A DNA stretch of 64,000 bases from Ketobacter sp. MCCC 1A13808 (lineage in GTDB: Bacteria; Pseudomonadota; Gammaproteobacteria; Pseudomonadales; Ketobacteraceae): NCBI RefSeq assembly GCF_009746715.1, contig NZ_VRKW01000016.1, forward strand, positions 17,880 to 81,879, in the 5' to 3' direction. Positions 18,398 to 28,679 of this stretch are shown here, piece after piece; position 1 is the first letter of the stretch, and each line of letters begins with the position of its first letter. Below the pieces are notes generated by a model, which saw only the letters and a program-made list of their open reading frames with translations, was not told the origin of the DNA and did no database searches. A program made the translations under genes and the position numbers.

Positions 18398-19464
18398 GGT
18401 TTGGCCCCGGTTGACCGGGCAAGGTTTTCCTGGCCGCTGCGTCTTACTTTAAGGTGTGCTCCGTAATTTCGGGTGATGGTGAAAAGGCTGATGGCAATCG
18501 TGAGCAGCAAAGCGAGCGCCAGCGGATAATGAAACAGCGCTTTAACCGGCCGGAACGTTTCGGGGGTAGCGTCTACCGGTTCCAATTCATCCAAAAGTGC
18601 GTAGATATTTTTCAGGGACTCGGCGGATTTGGCACGGAAGTAGCGACCTCCGGTAATGGACGCGACTTGCTTGAGAGCGTCTTCATCCAGATCGGCAGCC
18701 GGGTTGAGACGTCGCGCGCCGAATCGGGTTCCGAATATGCCCGGTGCAATGTATTCATCGGCACCGACACCCACCGTGTAAATTTTCAGGCCTTTCTGGG
18801 CTGCCAGATTTGCCGCCGTGATCGGGTCAATTTCTCCAGCGCGATTTTGACCGTCGGTGAGCAGAATTAAAACCTTACTGTCGTTGGGCCGGTCCTGTAA
18901 TCGCTTCAAAGCCAGCCCGATGGCATCGCCGATGGCGGTACTCTTTCCGGCAATGCCGATAGAGGATTCATTCAGCAGTTGCAGTAATGTTTTACGGTCA
19001 AAGGTCAGCGGGGTTTGCAAATAGGCACGGGAGCCAAATAAAATTAATCCCAGGCGATCGCTGGTGCGCTGCCGTATAAAGTCCGCAAGCACCGATTTCA
19101 CAACCACCAGCCGATCCACCGGGTCACCCTTTAATTGCATGTCGGTGACCCGCATGCTTTCCGAGACATCCACTGCCAGCATCAAATCCCGCGCTTTAGA
19201 AGTGATGTGTATCGGATCGCCAATGTATTGTGGCCCGGCTGCAGAAACAACTAGCAGAAACCAGATAAAAACCAGCAGAAAGCGATAACTGCGACGGTTG
19301 TTGTTTTGGTTCCGTTCCTTGTGGTTCGCCACTTCATTCACATTGTTAAAAAAGGGGACACGCAATAAACCGCTGTCGCTTTGCGCTGCCCGGGGCAGCA
19401 AGGCGCGGAGTATCCAAGGCAACGGCAAAATAAGTAATAACGGCATCCACTTCAATATAATCAT
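18394..19464 (-). CDS. batA: BatA family VWA protein
   Basis: The 356-residue protein has N-terminal hydrophobic helices (residues 5-20 and about 57-75), a von Willebrand A domain with the MIDAS motif DVSES and a later LLTDGQNRAG, and a C-terminal membrane helix (about 308-330). VWA domains with an intact MIDAS bind divalent metal and mediate protein contacts; in Bat complexes they face the periplasm. Four-base overlaps with the genes on both sides mark tight translational coupling. The 'aerotolerance' name comes from Bacteroides and need not describe the role here. Confidence 0.93.
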   Translation of the reverse strand: MIILKWMPLLLILPLPWILRALLPRAAQSDSGLLRVPFFNNVNEVANHKERNQNNNRRSYRFLLVFIWFLLVVSAAGPQYIGDPIHITSKARDLMLAVDVSESMRVTDMQLKGDPVDRLVVVKSVLADFIRQRTSDRLGLILFGSRAYLQTPLTFDRKTLLQLLNESSIGIAGKSTAIGDAIGLALKRLQDRPNDSKVLILLTDGQNRAGEIDPITAANLAAQKGLKIYTVGVGADEYIAPGIFGTRFGARRLNPAADLDEDALKQVASITGGRYFRAKSAESLKNIYALLDELEPVDATPETFRPVKALFHYPLALALLLTIAISLFTITRNYGAHLKVRRSGQENLARSTGAKP

Positions 19465-19937
19465 GATTGTTTCTTTAACCAGCTTTGTACCAGTTGCAGC
19501 AGCGCTTGACTGTTCGCATTGGGCGTTGGTTGAAAGCGCTCACTTACCAGCACTTTGCCAGGTCCCTGGGTAAAATCCTGCGTAGATCCGGCCTCATCGA
19601 GAAATTTGAGCCACTCTTTTCCGGTTAACCCGGCGACACGTGCCCGGCCATAACGGGTAATACAGGTGCGTTTCAGCAGCACAGAAAGATCCGACAACAG
19701 CTGGCGATAATCCTTATCTTTTTGAAAACGGCTCTCAATTTCTTGCAGCTGGGCCTGAGCAACCCGTTTATAGGCTGTTGCCTGATGGCGTTTCAGTAGC
19801 CATACCAGGCCACCTATGACCAGTGCCAACAGAATGATGGCCAACAACCACCAACCGATTGCGGGTGGCCAGATACCGATACTCTCTGGCAAGTGAATGT
19901 CTTTCAATTGCGCCAGTGGGTCTTGTTGTTCCATCAA
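19461..19937 (-). CDS. DUF4381 family membrane protein
   Basis: The 158-residue protein starts with a Pro-rich segment (LAQLKDIHLPESIGIWPPAIGWW), followed by one membrane helix (about 28-48) and a cytoplasmic helical domain with the family phrases TCITRYGRARVAGLTGKEW and FLDEAG. This is the small DUF4381 protein regularly found between DUF58 and batA in proteobacterial MoxR operons. Its exact function is not established; position and single-helix anchoring suggest a subunit of the Bat membrane complex. Confidence 0.9.
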   Translation of the reverse strand: MMEQQDPLAQLKDIHLPESIGIWPPAIGWWLLAIILLALVIGGLVWLLKRHQATAYKRVAQAQLQEIESRFQKDKDYRQLLSDLSVLLKRTCITRYGRARVAGLTGKEWLKFLDEAGSTQDFTQGPGKVLVSERFQPTPNANSQALLQLVQSWLKKQS

Positions 19938-20914
19938 CGGTTACCCCCTGATGCGCGCATTCCCAGCGTTTCACGCAAACGATCCGTGACATCTTCCTCT
20001 GTGCTGATTTCGATCAGAGGCACGGCAATTGACGTGAGTTGTTTACGCAACTGCTCCTGCCGTGCGAGAAAGCTTAAATTGTAGTCCTTACGGATGCCCT
20101 TGGGGGCGGTGTTCAGGCGTACATTGCGTTTTCCATCCGTAAAGCCATAGATGCCAGCGGGGGGAAGGTGTTTTTCCATCGGATCATAAATCTGGATTGC
20201 GAGCACATCGTTATGCCGGCCAACCAGCGTCAGGTGTTGCTGCGCGATATCATCATAATTCAGAAAATCACTGATTACGATAACCAGGCTGCCAGGGCGA
20301 ACCACCTGATTTAATTCCTGCAAAGCGGATATGAAAGATTGACGGGAGCCTTGACGCCGCCGTTCGCGGGCATCCAGAGATTGATTGTACTGCAGTAAAA
20401 CACGGAATAAATTCTGGATCCCTCGCTTACCGTCACGGGGACGCAGCTCCTGAACGTCATCGTCGTTAAACAGGAAACCACCAATCCGGTCGCCTTGGTT
20501 GCGGGTGGTCCAGGCCAGGCTGGCGGCAACGCGGGCGGCAACCACGGATTTAAAGGCGTTTTGGCTACCGAAAAACAAGGATTGTCGCTGGTCAACCATC
20601 AGATAAACGGGACGTTCCCGTTCTTCGCGAAACAGCTTGGTATGGGTGCGGCCGGTTCGGGCAGTAACGCGCCAATCAATATTGCGCACGTCATCTCCGG
20701 GTTGATAAATACGGACTTCATCAAAATCAATGCCACGTCCGCGGAAGGAAGAGCGATGGGTGCCAGCCATGGCAGCCAGGGCTTTCTTGCGTCCGCGCAA
20801 ATCCAGTTCCAGGTTGGTCGAGCGCAAGGCCACCAGTTCGTCCATAGAAACATAGACGCCCCGGTATTGTTCGATATTGTCGCGTTCCCGTATCACCTTA
20901 TTGGAAGTCGCCAT
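19934..20914 (-). CDS. DUF58 domain protein
   Basis: The 326-residue soluble protein contains the DUF58 signature (GRGIDFDEVRIYQPGDDVRNI, then DWRVTARTG and KLFREERERPVYLMVD). The domain is related to VWA folds, with DQRQS in place of a full MIDAS. DUF58 proteins almost always follow moxR and are thought to be client or adaptor proteins of the MoxR ATPase. It overlaps DUF4381 by 4 bp and begins 9 bp after moxR. Confidence 0.93.
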   Translation of the reverse strand: MATSNKVIRERDNIEQYRGVYVSMDELVALRSTNLELDLRGRKKALAAMAGTHRSSFRGRGIDFDEVRIYQPGDDVRNIDWRVTARTGRTHTKLFREERERPVYLMVDQRQSLFFGSQNAFKSVVAARVAASLAWTTRNQGDRIGGFLFNDDDVQELRPRDGKRGIQNLFRVLLQYNQSLDARERRRQGSRQSFISALQELNQVVRPGSLVIVISDFLNYDDIAQQHLTLVGRHNDVLAIQIYDPMEKHLPPAGIYGFTDGKRNVRLNTAPKGIRKDYNLSFLARQEQLRKQLTSIAVPLIEISTEEDVTDRLRETLGMRASGGNR

Positions 20915-20923
20915 GATATTCCT

Positions 20924-21895
20924 TTACGGCGCCGACACGCGATCAATCAACACATCAATTATGTGATCTGCGGTCACGCCTTTGGCTTCTGCTTCGAAAG
21001 TCAGACCAATGCGGTGACGCAGACAGTCATGGGCGACCGCCTGCACATCTTCCGGTGTCACGAAGTCGCGATTGTGTAACCAGGCATGGGCACGGGCACA
21101 GGCATCCATTGCTATTGTGCCTCGAGGGCTGATTCCGTATTCAATCCAAGCGGACAGGTCATCACCATAGGCCAGTGGATTCCGGCTCGCCATGGTTAAT
21201 TGAACTATATATTGCTCAATGTCCGGAATCATATGCAGTTCCAGAATCTCTTTACGAGCAGCAAAAATGTGTTGTTGCGTAACATGGATAATATCGGCAG
21301 GCGCGGCTTCGCTTTGTTGCTTGCTCGCTTCGGTGCGGGCTAACTGCAGGATCTTCTGTTCAGAGGCCGCATCCGGATAGCCGATGGTGACGTGCATCAG
21401 GAAGCGGTCTAATTGGGCTTCCGGGAGCGGATAGGTGCCTTCCTGTTCGATCGGGTTTTGAGTCGCCATTACCAGAAACAGGGGTGGTAATTTATGTGTG
21501 TATTTGCCCACGCTAATTTGACGCTCGCCCATGGCTTCCAGTAAGGCGGATTGCACCTTTGCCGGTGCCCGGTTGATTTCATCAGCCAACACCAGGTTGT
21601 GGAAGATGGGGCCAGGCTGAAATTCGAAGCTGCTGTCCTGGGGGCGGTAGATTTCAGTACCGGTCACATCAGCGGGAAGAAGGTCAGGGGTGAACTGGAT
21701 ACGGTGAAAGTCGCCTTCAACCCCCTGGGCGAGGCATTTGATGGCTTTGGTTTTTGCCAGCCCCGGCGCCCCTTCAACCAGCAAGTGCCCGTCCGCCAGG
21801 ACAGCGATCAATAGCCGGTCAACCAGGTGTGCCTGGCCAATGATAATTTCGCACAAGGATTCTTTCAGTGCCAGGATGGCTTCCCGATTGGACAT
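20924..21895 (-). CDS. moxR: MoxR family AAA+ ATPase
   Basis: This 323-residue AAA+ protein is the first gene of the bat operon. The Walker A loop reads EGAPGLAKT (about 38-46) and Walker B reads LVLADEINRAP, followed by sensor I ATQNPIEQEGTYPLPEAQLDRF, all typical of MoxR. MoxR ATPases act as chaperone-like machines that mature or assemble metal-dependent or VWA-containing complexes. Six genes run without a gap longer than 9 bp, so one promoter in the 21896-22267 interval probably drives them all. Confidence 0.95.
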   Translation of the reverse strand: MSNREAILALKESLCEIIIGQAHLVDRLLIAVLADGHLLVEGAPGLAKTKAIKCLAQGVEGDFHRIQFTPDLLPADVTGTEIYRPQDSSFEFQPGPIFHNLVLADEINRAPAKVQSALLEAMGERQISVGKYTHKLPPLFLVMATQNPIEQEGTYPLPEAQLDRFLMHVTIGYPDAASEQKILQLARTEASKQQSEAAPADIIHVTQQHIFAARKEILELHMIPDIEQYIVQLTMASRNPLAYGDDLSAWIEYGISPRGTIAMDACARAHAWLHNRDFVTPEDVQAVAHDCLRHRIGLTFEAEAKGVTADHIIDVLIDRVSAP

Positions 21896-22267
21896 GATTA
21901 TGGGTACTCCAGGTGAGCTTGCTTGGGGGCTAAGGCGGCCCTGCTAACTCCCGCTATTTTATTGTTTTTAACAGAAAATATGACTTCTTTTGTCACGAAT
22001 TATGCCTACTTTCAGACAGTTATGCTACACGTTGTCAAGAACTCTATGGGATTGGTCTCAACCGGAAAAGTTCCCGTCAGGGGCGAATTAGCGGCGCTGA
22101 TGCCGATTCGTAACCTGCCGTTGCCATACTATGGATTCAACCTGCAGTTGCTGCCATGCGAGTGTGCACAGAAGAGTGCCGGTAATTCGCATAATGTGCA
22201 AACTAACTTGTTTGGCTTAATAGACTAAGATTACTGATATTAAACGGAAATTAAGTAGGGGAATGTA
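21896..22267. other. Divergent intergenic region of the moxR operon and gdhB
   Basis: This 372-bp interval separates two divergent units and should hold both promoters. A 101-codon open frame on the plus strand (21923-22228) has no family resemblance and I take it as non-coding. An imperfect palindrome TGAC-N7-GTCA lies near 21980. The gdhB ribosome site (TAGGGG, 7 bp before the ATG) is at its right end. Confidence 0.5.
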
Positions 22268-25200
22268 ATGGTCAACCTGTCATTGGGCGAAGGGTACGCG
22301 TCTTTAGTAGAGCGTTTGTCTGAAATGGTGAGGGAACGGTTCGATAGTAGCCATTCTCCGCATACAGAGATGGTATCGGAATTTGCCCGGCATTTTTATT
22401 CTGCTGCCCCGGTGCAAGAACTTCAACGCAAGCGGGTCGAAGACCTCTATGGGATGACGGCCGGGCTGTGGAACTTTCTGCGCTCGCTGCCGGATAATCA
22501 ACCCCGCATCCGGGTTTTTAATCCGCGTCATGAAGATCACGGCTGGCAAAGCACCCATACGGTAGTAGAGGTGCTGGCACCGGACTGCGCTTTCCTGGTG
22601 GATACCGTGATGATGGAAGTGGTGCGCCGCGGTATCGCGATTCATACGGTGATCAACAGCGTGTTTCGGGTTAAACGTAATGACCGGGGTGAACTGATTG
22701 ATTTGAGCTTCGACATGCAGGATGAAGCTGCCGGTAACAAAGAGGCGCTGATCCATCTGGAGATAGGCCGCCAGCCGGATGAAGACCTGGTGGGAGTCAC
22801 CCCGGATTCCCTGCGCGAGACCTTGCGGGAATTGAACGCAGCGGTCGATGATTTTAGCGAGATGCAGCAACGCTCGATCGAAATCAGTCACGAATTAAAC
22901 GAGCTGGCAGATAATCAGACGGGTACCTCATTACAGGAGGTTCAGAAGTTTCTTGGCTGGCTGGTGAATAACCATGTCACCCTGCTTGGCATGAAGGAGT
23001 ACACCCTGGTAGAGCGCCAGGGGGGGTCCGCATTTGAAGAAGTTGCCGATAGAGCGTTGGGCGTGTGCCGGGTTTGCGATAGCCTGGATTTGATGGAGCG
23101 GGATGGTGGCGAGCTGATCGATCCGGAGAAACTGATCGTGTTCGGGAAGTCCGGCACCCGTGCCCGCTGGCACCGTCCCGTGTATATGGATTTCATCGGA
23201 ATCCGTAAATGCGACGCCCAAGGCCGGATTATCGGTGAATACCGCTGGCTGGGACTGTATACCTCGCGGGTGTTTAACAATTCACCCAGGGAATTTCCGA
23301 TTATTGGTCAGAAATTGGGGCAAGTTATTCAGGGCTCTGGATTGGAACAAAATGGCCATGATGGCAAACGGCTGATGCAAATACTGGAAACCTTTCCCAG
23401 GGAAGAGCTGTTCCAGACGCCAACCCAGGATTTGTTGAAAACAGCCGTCGGTGTGTTGCATATCCAGGAACGACGCCGCCTGCGTTTGTTTGTGCGGAAA
23501 GGGGAGTTCGGACGCTTTTTATCGTGTTTGATTTACACTCCCCGAGACAGCTATTCCACTGCATTGCGTAAATCATTTCAGAAAATATTGTATGAATATG
23601 TCGATGTTGAAGACATGGAGTTCAATACCTATTTCACCGAGTCCACCCTGGCGCGGCTCTACATTGTGTTGAAAGTAAAAAGAGGCTCCAGCGCCGATTT
23701 TGATGTCAATGAAGTGGAGGATCGCCTGGTAGAACTCGCCCGTAGCTGGAGTGACCGGCTTTATGAAACGCTGATAGAAAGTTTTGGCGAAGATCGTGCC
23801 GGTTCCTTACACAGTGCGTATTCCGATGCGTTCTCTCTAAGCTATCGAGAGGAATTCGGCACCCGCACGGCAGTAACCGATATCGAACACTTTGAGTCTT
23901 TATCTGAAGCCAATCCGCTCAGTGTTTCTTTTTTTCATTCACTTGAAGACGATCCGAAAGCATTGCGATTCAAGCTTTATAGGCTGGATAAGAACATTCC
24001 GTTATCCGATGTGTTACCGATGCTGGAGCATTTGGGGTTGCGGGTATTGGGCGGGCGACCGTTCCGGGTTGTTACCCGTTCTGAAAACACGATTTGGGTG
24101 TACGATTTTGCTGTACGCTATTCCGGCGACAAAATTGTTGAAATGGACAAAGTAAAGCTGAAATTTCAGGAGGCTTTTCTTAACGCATGGAAAGGCTTTG
24201 CAGAGAACGATAGCTTCAATCGTTTGGTGTTGGCAGTGGGCTTGAATTGGCGGGAAGTGGCGATGTTGCGGGCCTATGCAAAATACTTTAAGCAAACCGG
24301 ATTCGCGTTTAGTCAGGCTTACATTAAGGATGCGCTAATCAACCATCCAGGGGTGACCCGCTTGCTGGTAGACCTTTTCGAAGTGCGTTTTTCACTGCAT
24401 TCAGGGTCGGATGAGGCTGATGAGGCGCAACTGAAAGCCCGTCTTTTGGAGCAGTTGGATCAGGTGCAAAGTCTGGATGAAGACCGAATTCTGCGGCGAT
24501 ATCTGGATATGATGTCCGGTACAGTACGCACCAATTTTTATCAACAGGATGAGTCCGGCGCCGCCAAACCTTATATCTCACTGAAATTTTCTCCCCGCAC
24601 TATTCCGGATTTACCCAAGCCGCTGCCCATGTACGAAATATTTGTTTATTCACCGCGTGTGGAGGGTGTGCACTTGCGCGGAGGGAAAGTTGCCCGCGGC
24701 GGTCTGCGCTGGTCTGACCGGCGTGAAGACTTTCGCACAGAAGTGCTGGGTCTGGTGAAAGCCCAACAGGTGAAAAACGCGGTGATTGTTCCGGTGGGAG
24801 CGAAAGGGGGCTTTTTCCCGAAAAAATTATCCAAGACCGCTAATCGGGATGACATGTTGGCCGAGGGTATTGCCTGCTACAAAACCTTTATCCAGGGTTT
24901 GCTGGATATTACCGACAATTTGGTCAACGACAAGGTCGTGCCGCCGCCGAACGTAGTGCGTAAGGATGAAGATGACCCGTATCTGGTGGTGGCGGCAGAT
25001 AAGGGGACCGCAACTTTTTCTGATATTGCCAATAGTCTTTCGGAACAATACGGTTTTTGGTTAGGCGATGCTTTCGCGTCCGGTGGCTCGGTGGGCTATG
25101 ACCATAAAAAAATGGGTATCACTGCACGGGGGGCATGGGTGTCGGTGCAACGGCATTTCCGCGAACTGGGCATTGATGTACAGAGTTCGCCGGTTACTCT

Positions 25201-27124
25201 GATCGGCATCGGCGATATGTCCGGTGATGTATTCGGAAACGGGTTGTTGCAGTCGCGCTGTTTACAGATGGTAGCGGGTTTTAATCATTTGCATATTTTC
25301 ATCGATCCTAATCCCGATCCGGAAACCAGCTATGCCGAACGTGAGCGGCTGTTCAATCTTCCCCGTTCCAGTTGGGCGGATTATAACAGTGAACTGATTT
25401 CAGCCGGCGGCGGCATTTTTCCCCGGTCGGCTAAGTCGATCCGAATTTCGCAACAAATGAAAGACCGTTTTCTGATTGAAGCAGACGCACTGACACCCAA
25501 TGAATTAATTTCGATGCTGCTGAAATCTCCGGTAGATCTGATCTGGAATGGTGGGATCGGAACCTATATTAAGTCATCAAAGGAACAGCATTCCGATGTC
25601 GGTGACAAAGCCAATGATGCGCTTCGTGTTAATGGTTGTGACGTAAAAGCCAAAGTGATCGGAGAGGGTGGAAATCTGGGCATTACCCAATTAGGACGAA
25701 TCGAATACGGCCTTAACGGGGGCTTATCGAATACGGATTTTATTGACAATGCCGGGGGTGTCAATTGTTCAGACCATGAAGTGAATATTAAGATCCTGCT
25801 CAACGATGTGGTTGCCAATGGCGATATGACCATGAAACAACGTAACCAGTTATTGGTGGAAATGACGGACGAAGTCGCTCAGTTGGTGCTGGATAATAAT
25901 TATCGACAGACCCAGGCGTTGAGCATTGCCCGCAGTGAAACCCAATACCGAATGGCAGAATATAAGCGTTATATTCATTCCTTGGTGTCGGAAGGTAAGC
26001 TGGATCGTGAGTTGGAATGTATTCCTGGTGATGAAGAGCTACATGATCGCATCATTAACGGCAAGGGATTGGTCCGGGCAGAGCTGTCGACTTTACTGTC
26101 GTATACCAAAGCCATCCTGAAGGATGAGCTTACCCATTCAGGGCTGCCTGATGACGAATATATTTGCCACGAAATGGAAAAGGCATTCCCGCAGGTACTG
26201 GTAGAACGCTTCAGCAAATCCCTTTATCAACATAAATTGCGCCGGGAAATTGTGGCCACCAAGGTGGCCAGCAGTATGGTGGATTTTATGGGGATTACCT
26301 TTGTCTATCGGATGAAGGATGCGGCTGGCTCCAGTGTAGAGGATATAGCGCGGGCTTTTATAGCCTCACGGGATGTGTTTAATCTGGAATCCTGGTGGCA
26401 GCAGATTGAGCAACTGGATTACAAAATTGACGCCGATGAGCAACTGAAAATGATGTTGATGTTGATTCGTCTGATGCGCAGAGCGACGCGCTGGTTTTTA
26501 CGGAATAATCGCAGTGGTGTGAATGTAAATCAGGCTATCGAACGATTCCGAGATGGTGTTACCGCTGTCGCCAGCGGCTTGCCTACCGTGCTTAGTGGCC
26601 CGCGCCGTGAGGTATGGGAGCGCAGACATAACGGCTACGTCGAAAAAGGTGTGCCTTCGACGCTGGCAACGTTTATAGCCGGTGCCGACAGTATGTTGCC
26701 GGTGCTCGGGATTATTCAGGCGGCAGAAATGACCGGTAAACCAATTCAGGATGTGGCGGAAGTGTATTTCGCCTTGGGTTCCCACCTGGATCTGTATTGG
26801 TTTAGCGAAGAGATCAACGCACTCTCCATTGATAATCATTGGCAGGCATTGGCCCGTGAGGCGTATCGGGACGATCTCGATTGGCAGCAGCGCACATTAA
26901 CCGTCGGTGTGTTACAAACGGAGTGCGATGCGACTTCGGCAGACCAAAAGGTTCAAATCTGGGCCGATCATCATCAAACGATGATAGGTCGCTGGAAGTC
27001 GCTGATCGGGGAGTTCCATTCAATGGAAACAAAAGAGTTTTCTATGTATGGGGTTGCCCTGCGGGAGCTGATGGACCTGGCGCAATCGACCCTGCATCGT
27101 GAGGCCGATAAGCCTGCTGTCTGA
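22268..27124 (+). CDS. gdhB: NAD-specific glutamate dehydrogenase, large (180-kDa) type
   Basis: The 1618-residue length matches the giant NAD-dependent glutamate dehydrogenases of Pseudomonas and Streptomyces. These convert glutamate to 2-oxoglutarate and ammonia during amino-acid catabolism. The N-terminal ~700 residues are the regulatory ACT-like region. The catalytic core includes GGLRWSDRREDFRTEVLGLV, KNAVIVPVGAKGGF and the coenzyme-domain phrases YGFWLGDAFASGG and VIGEGGNLGITQLGR. It is transcribed divergently from the moxR-bat operon, an arrangement also seen in pseudomonads. Confidence 0.97.
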   Translation: MVNLSLGEGYASLVERLSEMVRERFDSSHSPHTEMVSEFARHFYSAAPVQELQRKRVEDLYGMTAGLWNFLRSLPDNQPRIRVFNPRHEDHGWQSTHTVVEVLAPDCAFLVDTVMMEVVRRGIAIHTVINSVFRVKRNDRGELIDLSFDMQDEAAGNKEALIHLEIGRQPDEDLVGVTPDSLRETLRELNAAVDDFSEMQQRSIEISHELNELADNQTGTSLQEVQKFLGWLVNNHVTLLGMKEYTLVERQGGSAFEEVADRALGVCRVCDSLDLMERDGGELIDPEKLIVFGKSGTRARWHRPVYMDFIGIRKCDAQGRIIGEYRWLGLYTSRVFNNSPREFPIIGQKLGQVIQGSGLEQNGHDGKRLMQILETFPREELFQTPTQDLLKTAVGVLHIQERRRLRLFVRKGEFGRFLSCLIYTPRDSYSTALRKSFQKILYEYVDVEDMEFNTYFTESTLARLYIVLKVKRGSSADFDVNEVEDRLVELARSWSDRLYETLIESFGEDRAGSLHSAYSDAFSLSYREEFGTRTAVTDIEHFESLSEANPLSVSFFHSLEDDPKALRFKLYRLDKNIPLSDVLPMLEHLGLRVLGGRPFRVVTRSENTIWVYDFAVRYSGDKIVEMDKVKLKFQEAFLNAWKGFAENDSFNRLVLAVGLNWREVAMLRAYAKYFKQTGFAFSQAYIKDALINHPGVTRLLVDLFEVRFSLHSGSDEADEAQLKARLLEQLDQVQSLDEDRILRRYLDMMSGTVRTNFYQQDESGAAKPYISLKFSPRTIPDLPKPLPMYEIFVYSPRVEGVHLRGGKVARGGLRWSDRREDFRTEVLGLVKAQQVKNAVIVPVGAKGGFFPKKLSKTANRDDMLAEGIACYKTFIQGLLDITDNLVNDKVVPPPNVVRKDEDDPYLVVAADKGTATFSDIANSLSEQYGFWLGDAFASGGSVGYDHKKMGITARGAWVSVQRHFRELGIDVQSSPVTLIGIGDMSGDVFGNGLLQSRCLQMVAGFNHLHIFIDPNPDPETSYAERERLFNLPRSSWADYNSELISAGGGIFPRSAKSIRISQQMKDRFLIEADALTPNELISMLLKSPVDLIWNGGIGTYIKSSKEQHSDVGDKANDALRVNGCDVKAKVIGEGGNLGITQLGRIEYGLNGGLSNTDFIDNAGGVNCSDHEVNIKILLNDVVANGDMTMKQRNQLLVEMTDEVAQLVLDNNYRQTQALSIARSETQYRMAEYKRYIHSLVSEGKLDRELECIPGDEELHDRIINGKGLVRAELSTLLSYTKAILKDELTHSGLPDDEYICHEMEKAFPQVLVERFSKSLYQHKLRREIVATKVASSMVDFMGITFVYRMKDAAGSSVEDIARAFIASRDVFNLESWWQQIEQLDYKIDADEQLKMMLMLIRLMRRATRWFLRNNRSGVNVNQAIERFRDGVTAVASGLPTVLSGPRREVWERRHNGYVEKGVPSTLATFIAGADSMLPVLGIIQAAEMTGKPIQDVAEVYFALGSHLDLYWFSEEINALSIDNHWQALAREAYRDDLDWQQRTLTVGVLQTECDATSADQKVQIWADHHQTMIGRWKSLIGEFHSMETKEFSMYGVALRELMDLAQSTLHREADKPAV

Positions 27125-27167
27125 AACCCAGGCGTTTGGCAAAGTGTGAACAAGGTGTAACGAATCT

Positions 27168-27395
27168 GTGCATCTGATCGTGGATATAAGAATAAGCCGG
27201 GATGACTATTTGCTCTGGTACCGGGGGGCAGCTCAGGTGATTCATGCCCGCTCCAGAGACGGCCGTAGTGTACGGTTCCCGGCGCAGGCTTTGCAGCCCT
27301 ACGTTTCCCATAACGGCGTGGAGGGGACTTTTGCGATTTATTTTGATGAGAATCACAAACTGGTCAGGGTAGAAAAGCTCGCGGGGGCAGGATAG
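27168..27395 (+). CDS. DUF2835 family small protein
   Basis: The 75-residue protein resembles DUF2835: a start HLIVDIRISRDDYLLWYRG, then GRSVRFPAQALQPYV and an end FAIYFDENHKLVRVEKL. This short all-beta domain is widespread in gammaproteobacteria, with no known function. It sits between gdhB (43 bp upstream) and pyrD (70 bp downstream), its usual position in relatives. It could be co-transcribed with gdhB, since no terminator intervenes. Confidence 0.85.
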   Translation: MHLIVDIRISRDDYLLWYRGAAQVIHARSRDGRSVRFPAQALQPYVSHNGVEGTFAIYFDENHKLVRVEKLAGAG

Positions 27396-27428
27396 TCGGG
27401 ACGCCAGCGGGTAATTTGGCCGGTGTAC

Positions 27429-27437
27429 TGGTATAAT
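27429..27437 (+). promoter_or_regulatory. Extended -10 promoter of pyrD
   Basis: TGGTATAAT is a perfect extended -10 element, 28 bp before the pyrD ATG. No good -35 hexamer is present, as is common for extended -10 promoters. The predicted leader would be about 20 nt. Confidence 0.55.
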
Positions 27438-27465
27438 CCCGCCAAATTTTACTAGGTAACGTCCC

Positions 27466-28494
27466 ATGTTGTATGCCTTGGCAAAGCGCGCCCTTTTTGC
27501 CTTATCTGAAGAAACCTCACACCACCTGGCCCTGCAGGGGATCGCGACCGCCCATAAGCTGGGCGTGCTTCCCTGTTTTGTTACCAAGCCGGACCTGGAA
27601 ACCGAACTGTTCGGGCTCAGTTTTAAAAATCCAGTGGGTTTGGCTGCTGGTTTGGATAAAAACGGCGATTATATAGACGCTCTGGGAGCGCTGGGTTTTG
27701 GATTTATCGAAATAGGCACGGTTACCCCGCGTCCACAACCGGGAAACCCGACACCGCGATTATTTCGTTTGCCGCAAAAGCAGGCGATTATCAACCGTAT
27801 GGGTTTCAATAATAAAGGGGTTGACCATCTTGTTAGTCAGGTAGAAAAATCCAAATTCCAGGGTGTGCTCGGCATTAATATAGGCAAAAATTTTGACACC
27901 CCGGTCGAACGCGCACTGGACGATTACCTGATATGTTTGCGAAAAGTGTATCGTGTTGCTGATTACGTGGTTATTAATATTTCCTCGCCGAATACTCAAG
28001 GACTACGCTCTCTCCAATACGGTGATAGCCTGGACGAGCTGTTATCGGGGATGAAAAATGCGCAGCAAGAGTTAAAACAGGCGCATCGTAAATCGGTGCC
28101 GATACTCGTTAAAATTGCACCGGATCTGGAACCGGAAGAAATAGATACCATTGCGGCACAGTTCAATAAGCACAAGGTGGAGGGCGTTATCGCTACCAAC
28201 ACCACCTTGTCGCGGCAGGGCGTCGCAGGCTTGCGTTACGCCAACGAGCAAGGTGGGTTGAGTGGTGGTCCTGTGTTTGACCGTTCGACGGAAACGCTGC
28301 AAGCGTTGTGTAATACCTTGTCTCCCTCCATACCTGTGATCGGGGTGGGTGGCATTTTGAATGGTGACGATGCGGTCCAGAAAATCAAGGCAGGTGCTGG
28401 CTTGGTGCAGGTTTATAGCGGTTTTATTTATAATGGGCCGAAATTGATTGCGGATTGCGTTGATGCAATCGAACAGTTTTTTGATAGTCTTTAA
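27466..28494 (+). CDS. pyrD: Dihydroorotate dehydrogenase (quinone), class 2
   Basis: This enzyme oxidises dihydroorotate to orotate in pyrimidine synthesis, passing electrons through FMN to the quinone pool at the inner membrane. The 342-residue length and the N-terminal membrane-associating helices ([20 protein letters not shown]) mark class 2. FMN-binding segments include [20 protein letters not shown] and ATNTTLSR, and the catalytic serine lies in NISSPNT. It is convergent with rmf across a 185-bp hairpin-rich gap. Confidence 0.97.
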   Translation: MLYALAKRALFALSEETSHHLALQGIATAHKLGVLPCFVTKPDLETELFGLSFKNPVGLAAGLDKNGDYIDALGALGFGFIEIGTVTPRPQPGNPTPRLFRLPQKQAIINRMGFNNKGVDHLVSQVEKSKFQGVLGINIGKNFDTPVERALDDYLICLRKVYRVADYVVINISSPNTQGLRSLQYGDSLDELLSGMKNAQQELKQAHRKSVPILVKIAPDLEPEEIDTIAAQFNKHKVEGVIATNTTLSRQGVAGLRYANEQGGLSGGPVFDRSTETLQALCNTLSPSIPVIGVGGILNGDDAVQKIKAGAGLVQVYSGFIYNGPKLIADCVDAIEQFFDSL

Positions 28495-28499
28495 TTGAG

Positions 28500-28568
28500 C
28501 AGGGCCCCCTGGCGGGAGCCCTGTAGGTGGGCAGCCTTATCTAGCTGCCAGAGTGCGGGAGGCACTCT
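28500..28568. terminator. Three tandem hairpins between pyrD and rmf
   Basis: Three consecutive stem-loops fill the gap after the pyrD stop. The first is CAGGGC-C-CCC paired with GGG-A-GCCCTG (28500-28523), the second GGCAGC/GCTGCC (28530-28549), and the third AGAGTGC/GCACTCT (28550-28568). None has a strong T-run, so they may be terminators or 3' stabilisers for either transcript. Confidence 0.55.
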
Positions 28569-28679
28569 ACTATTTAAAGGTTTTGCGTGCTCGCTTCGTT
28601 GCTTCAATTCGGTCTGAACGTTGATATCCCCGAAATGAGATGTATTGGCCTACCAATTCGAGCAAGTTAATCAGAAGGC

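Noticed and set aside
21923..22228. 101-codon open frame upstream of gdhB
   Set aside because: No family resemblance, irregular composition, no ribosome site, and it fills the only space for two divergent promoters.
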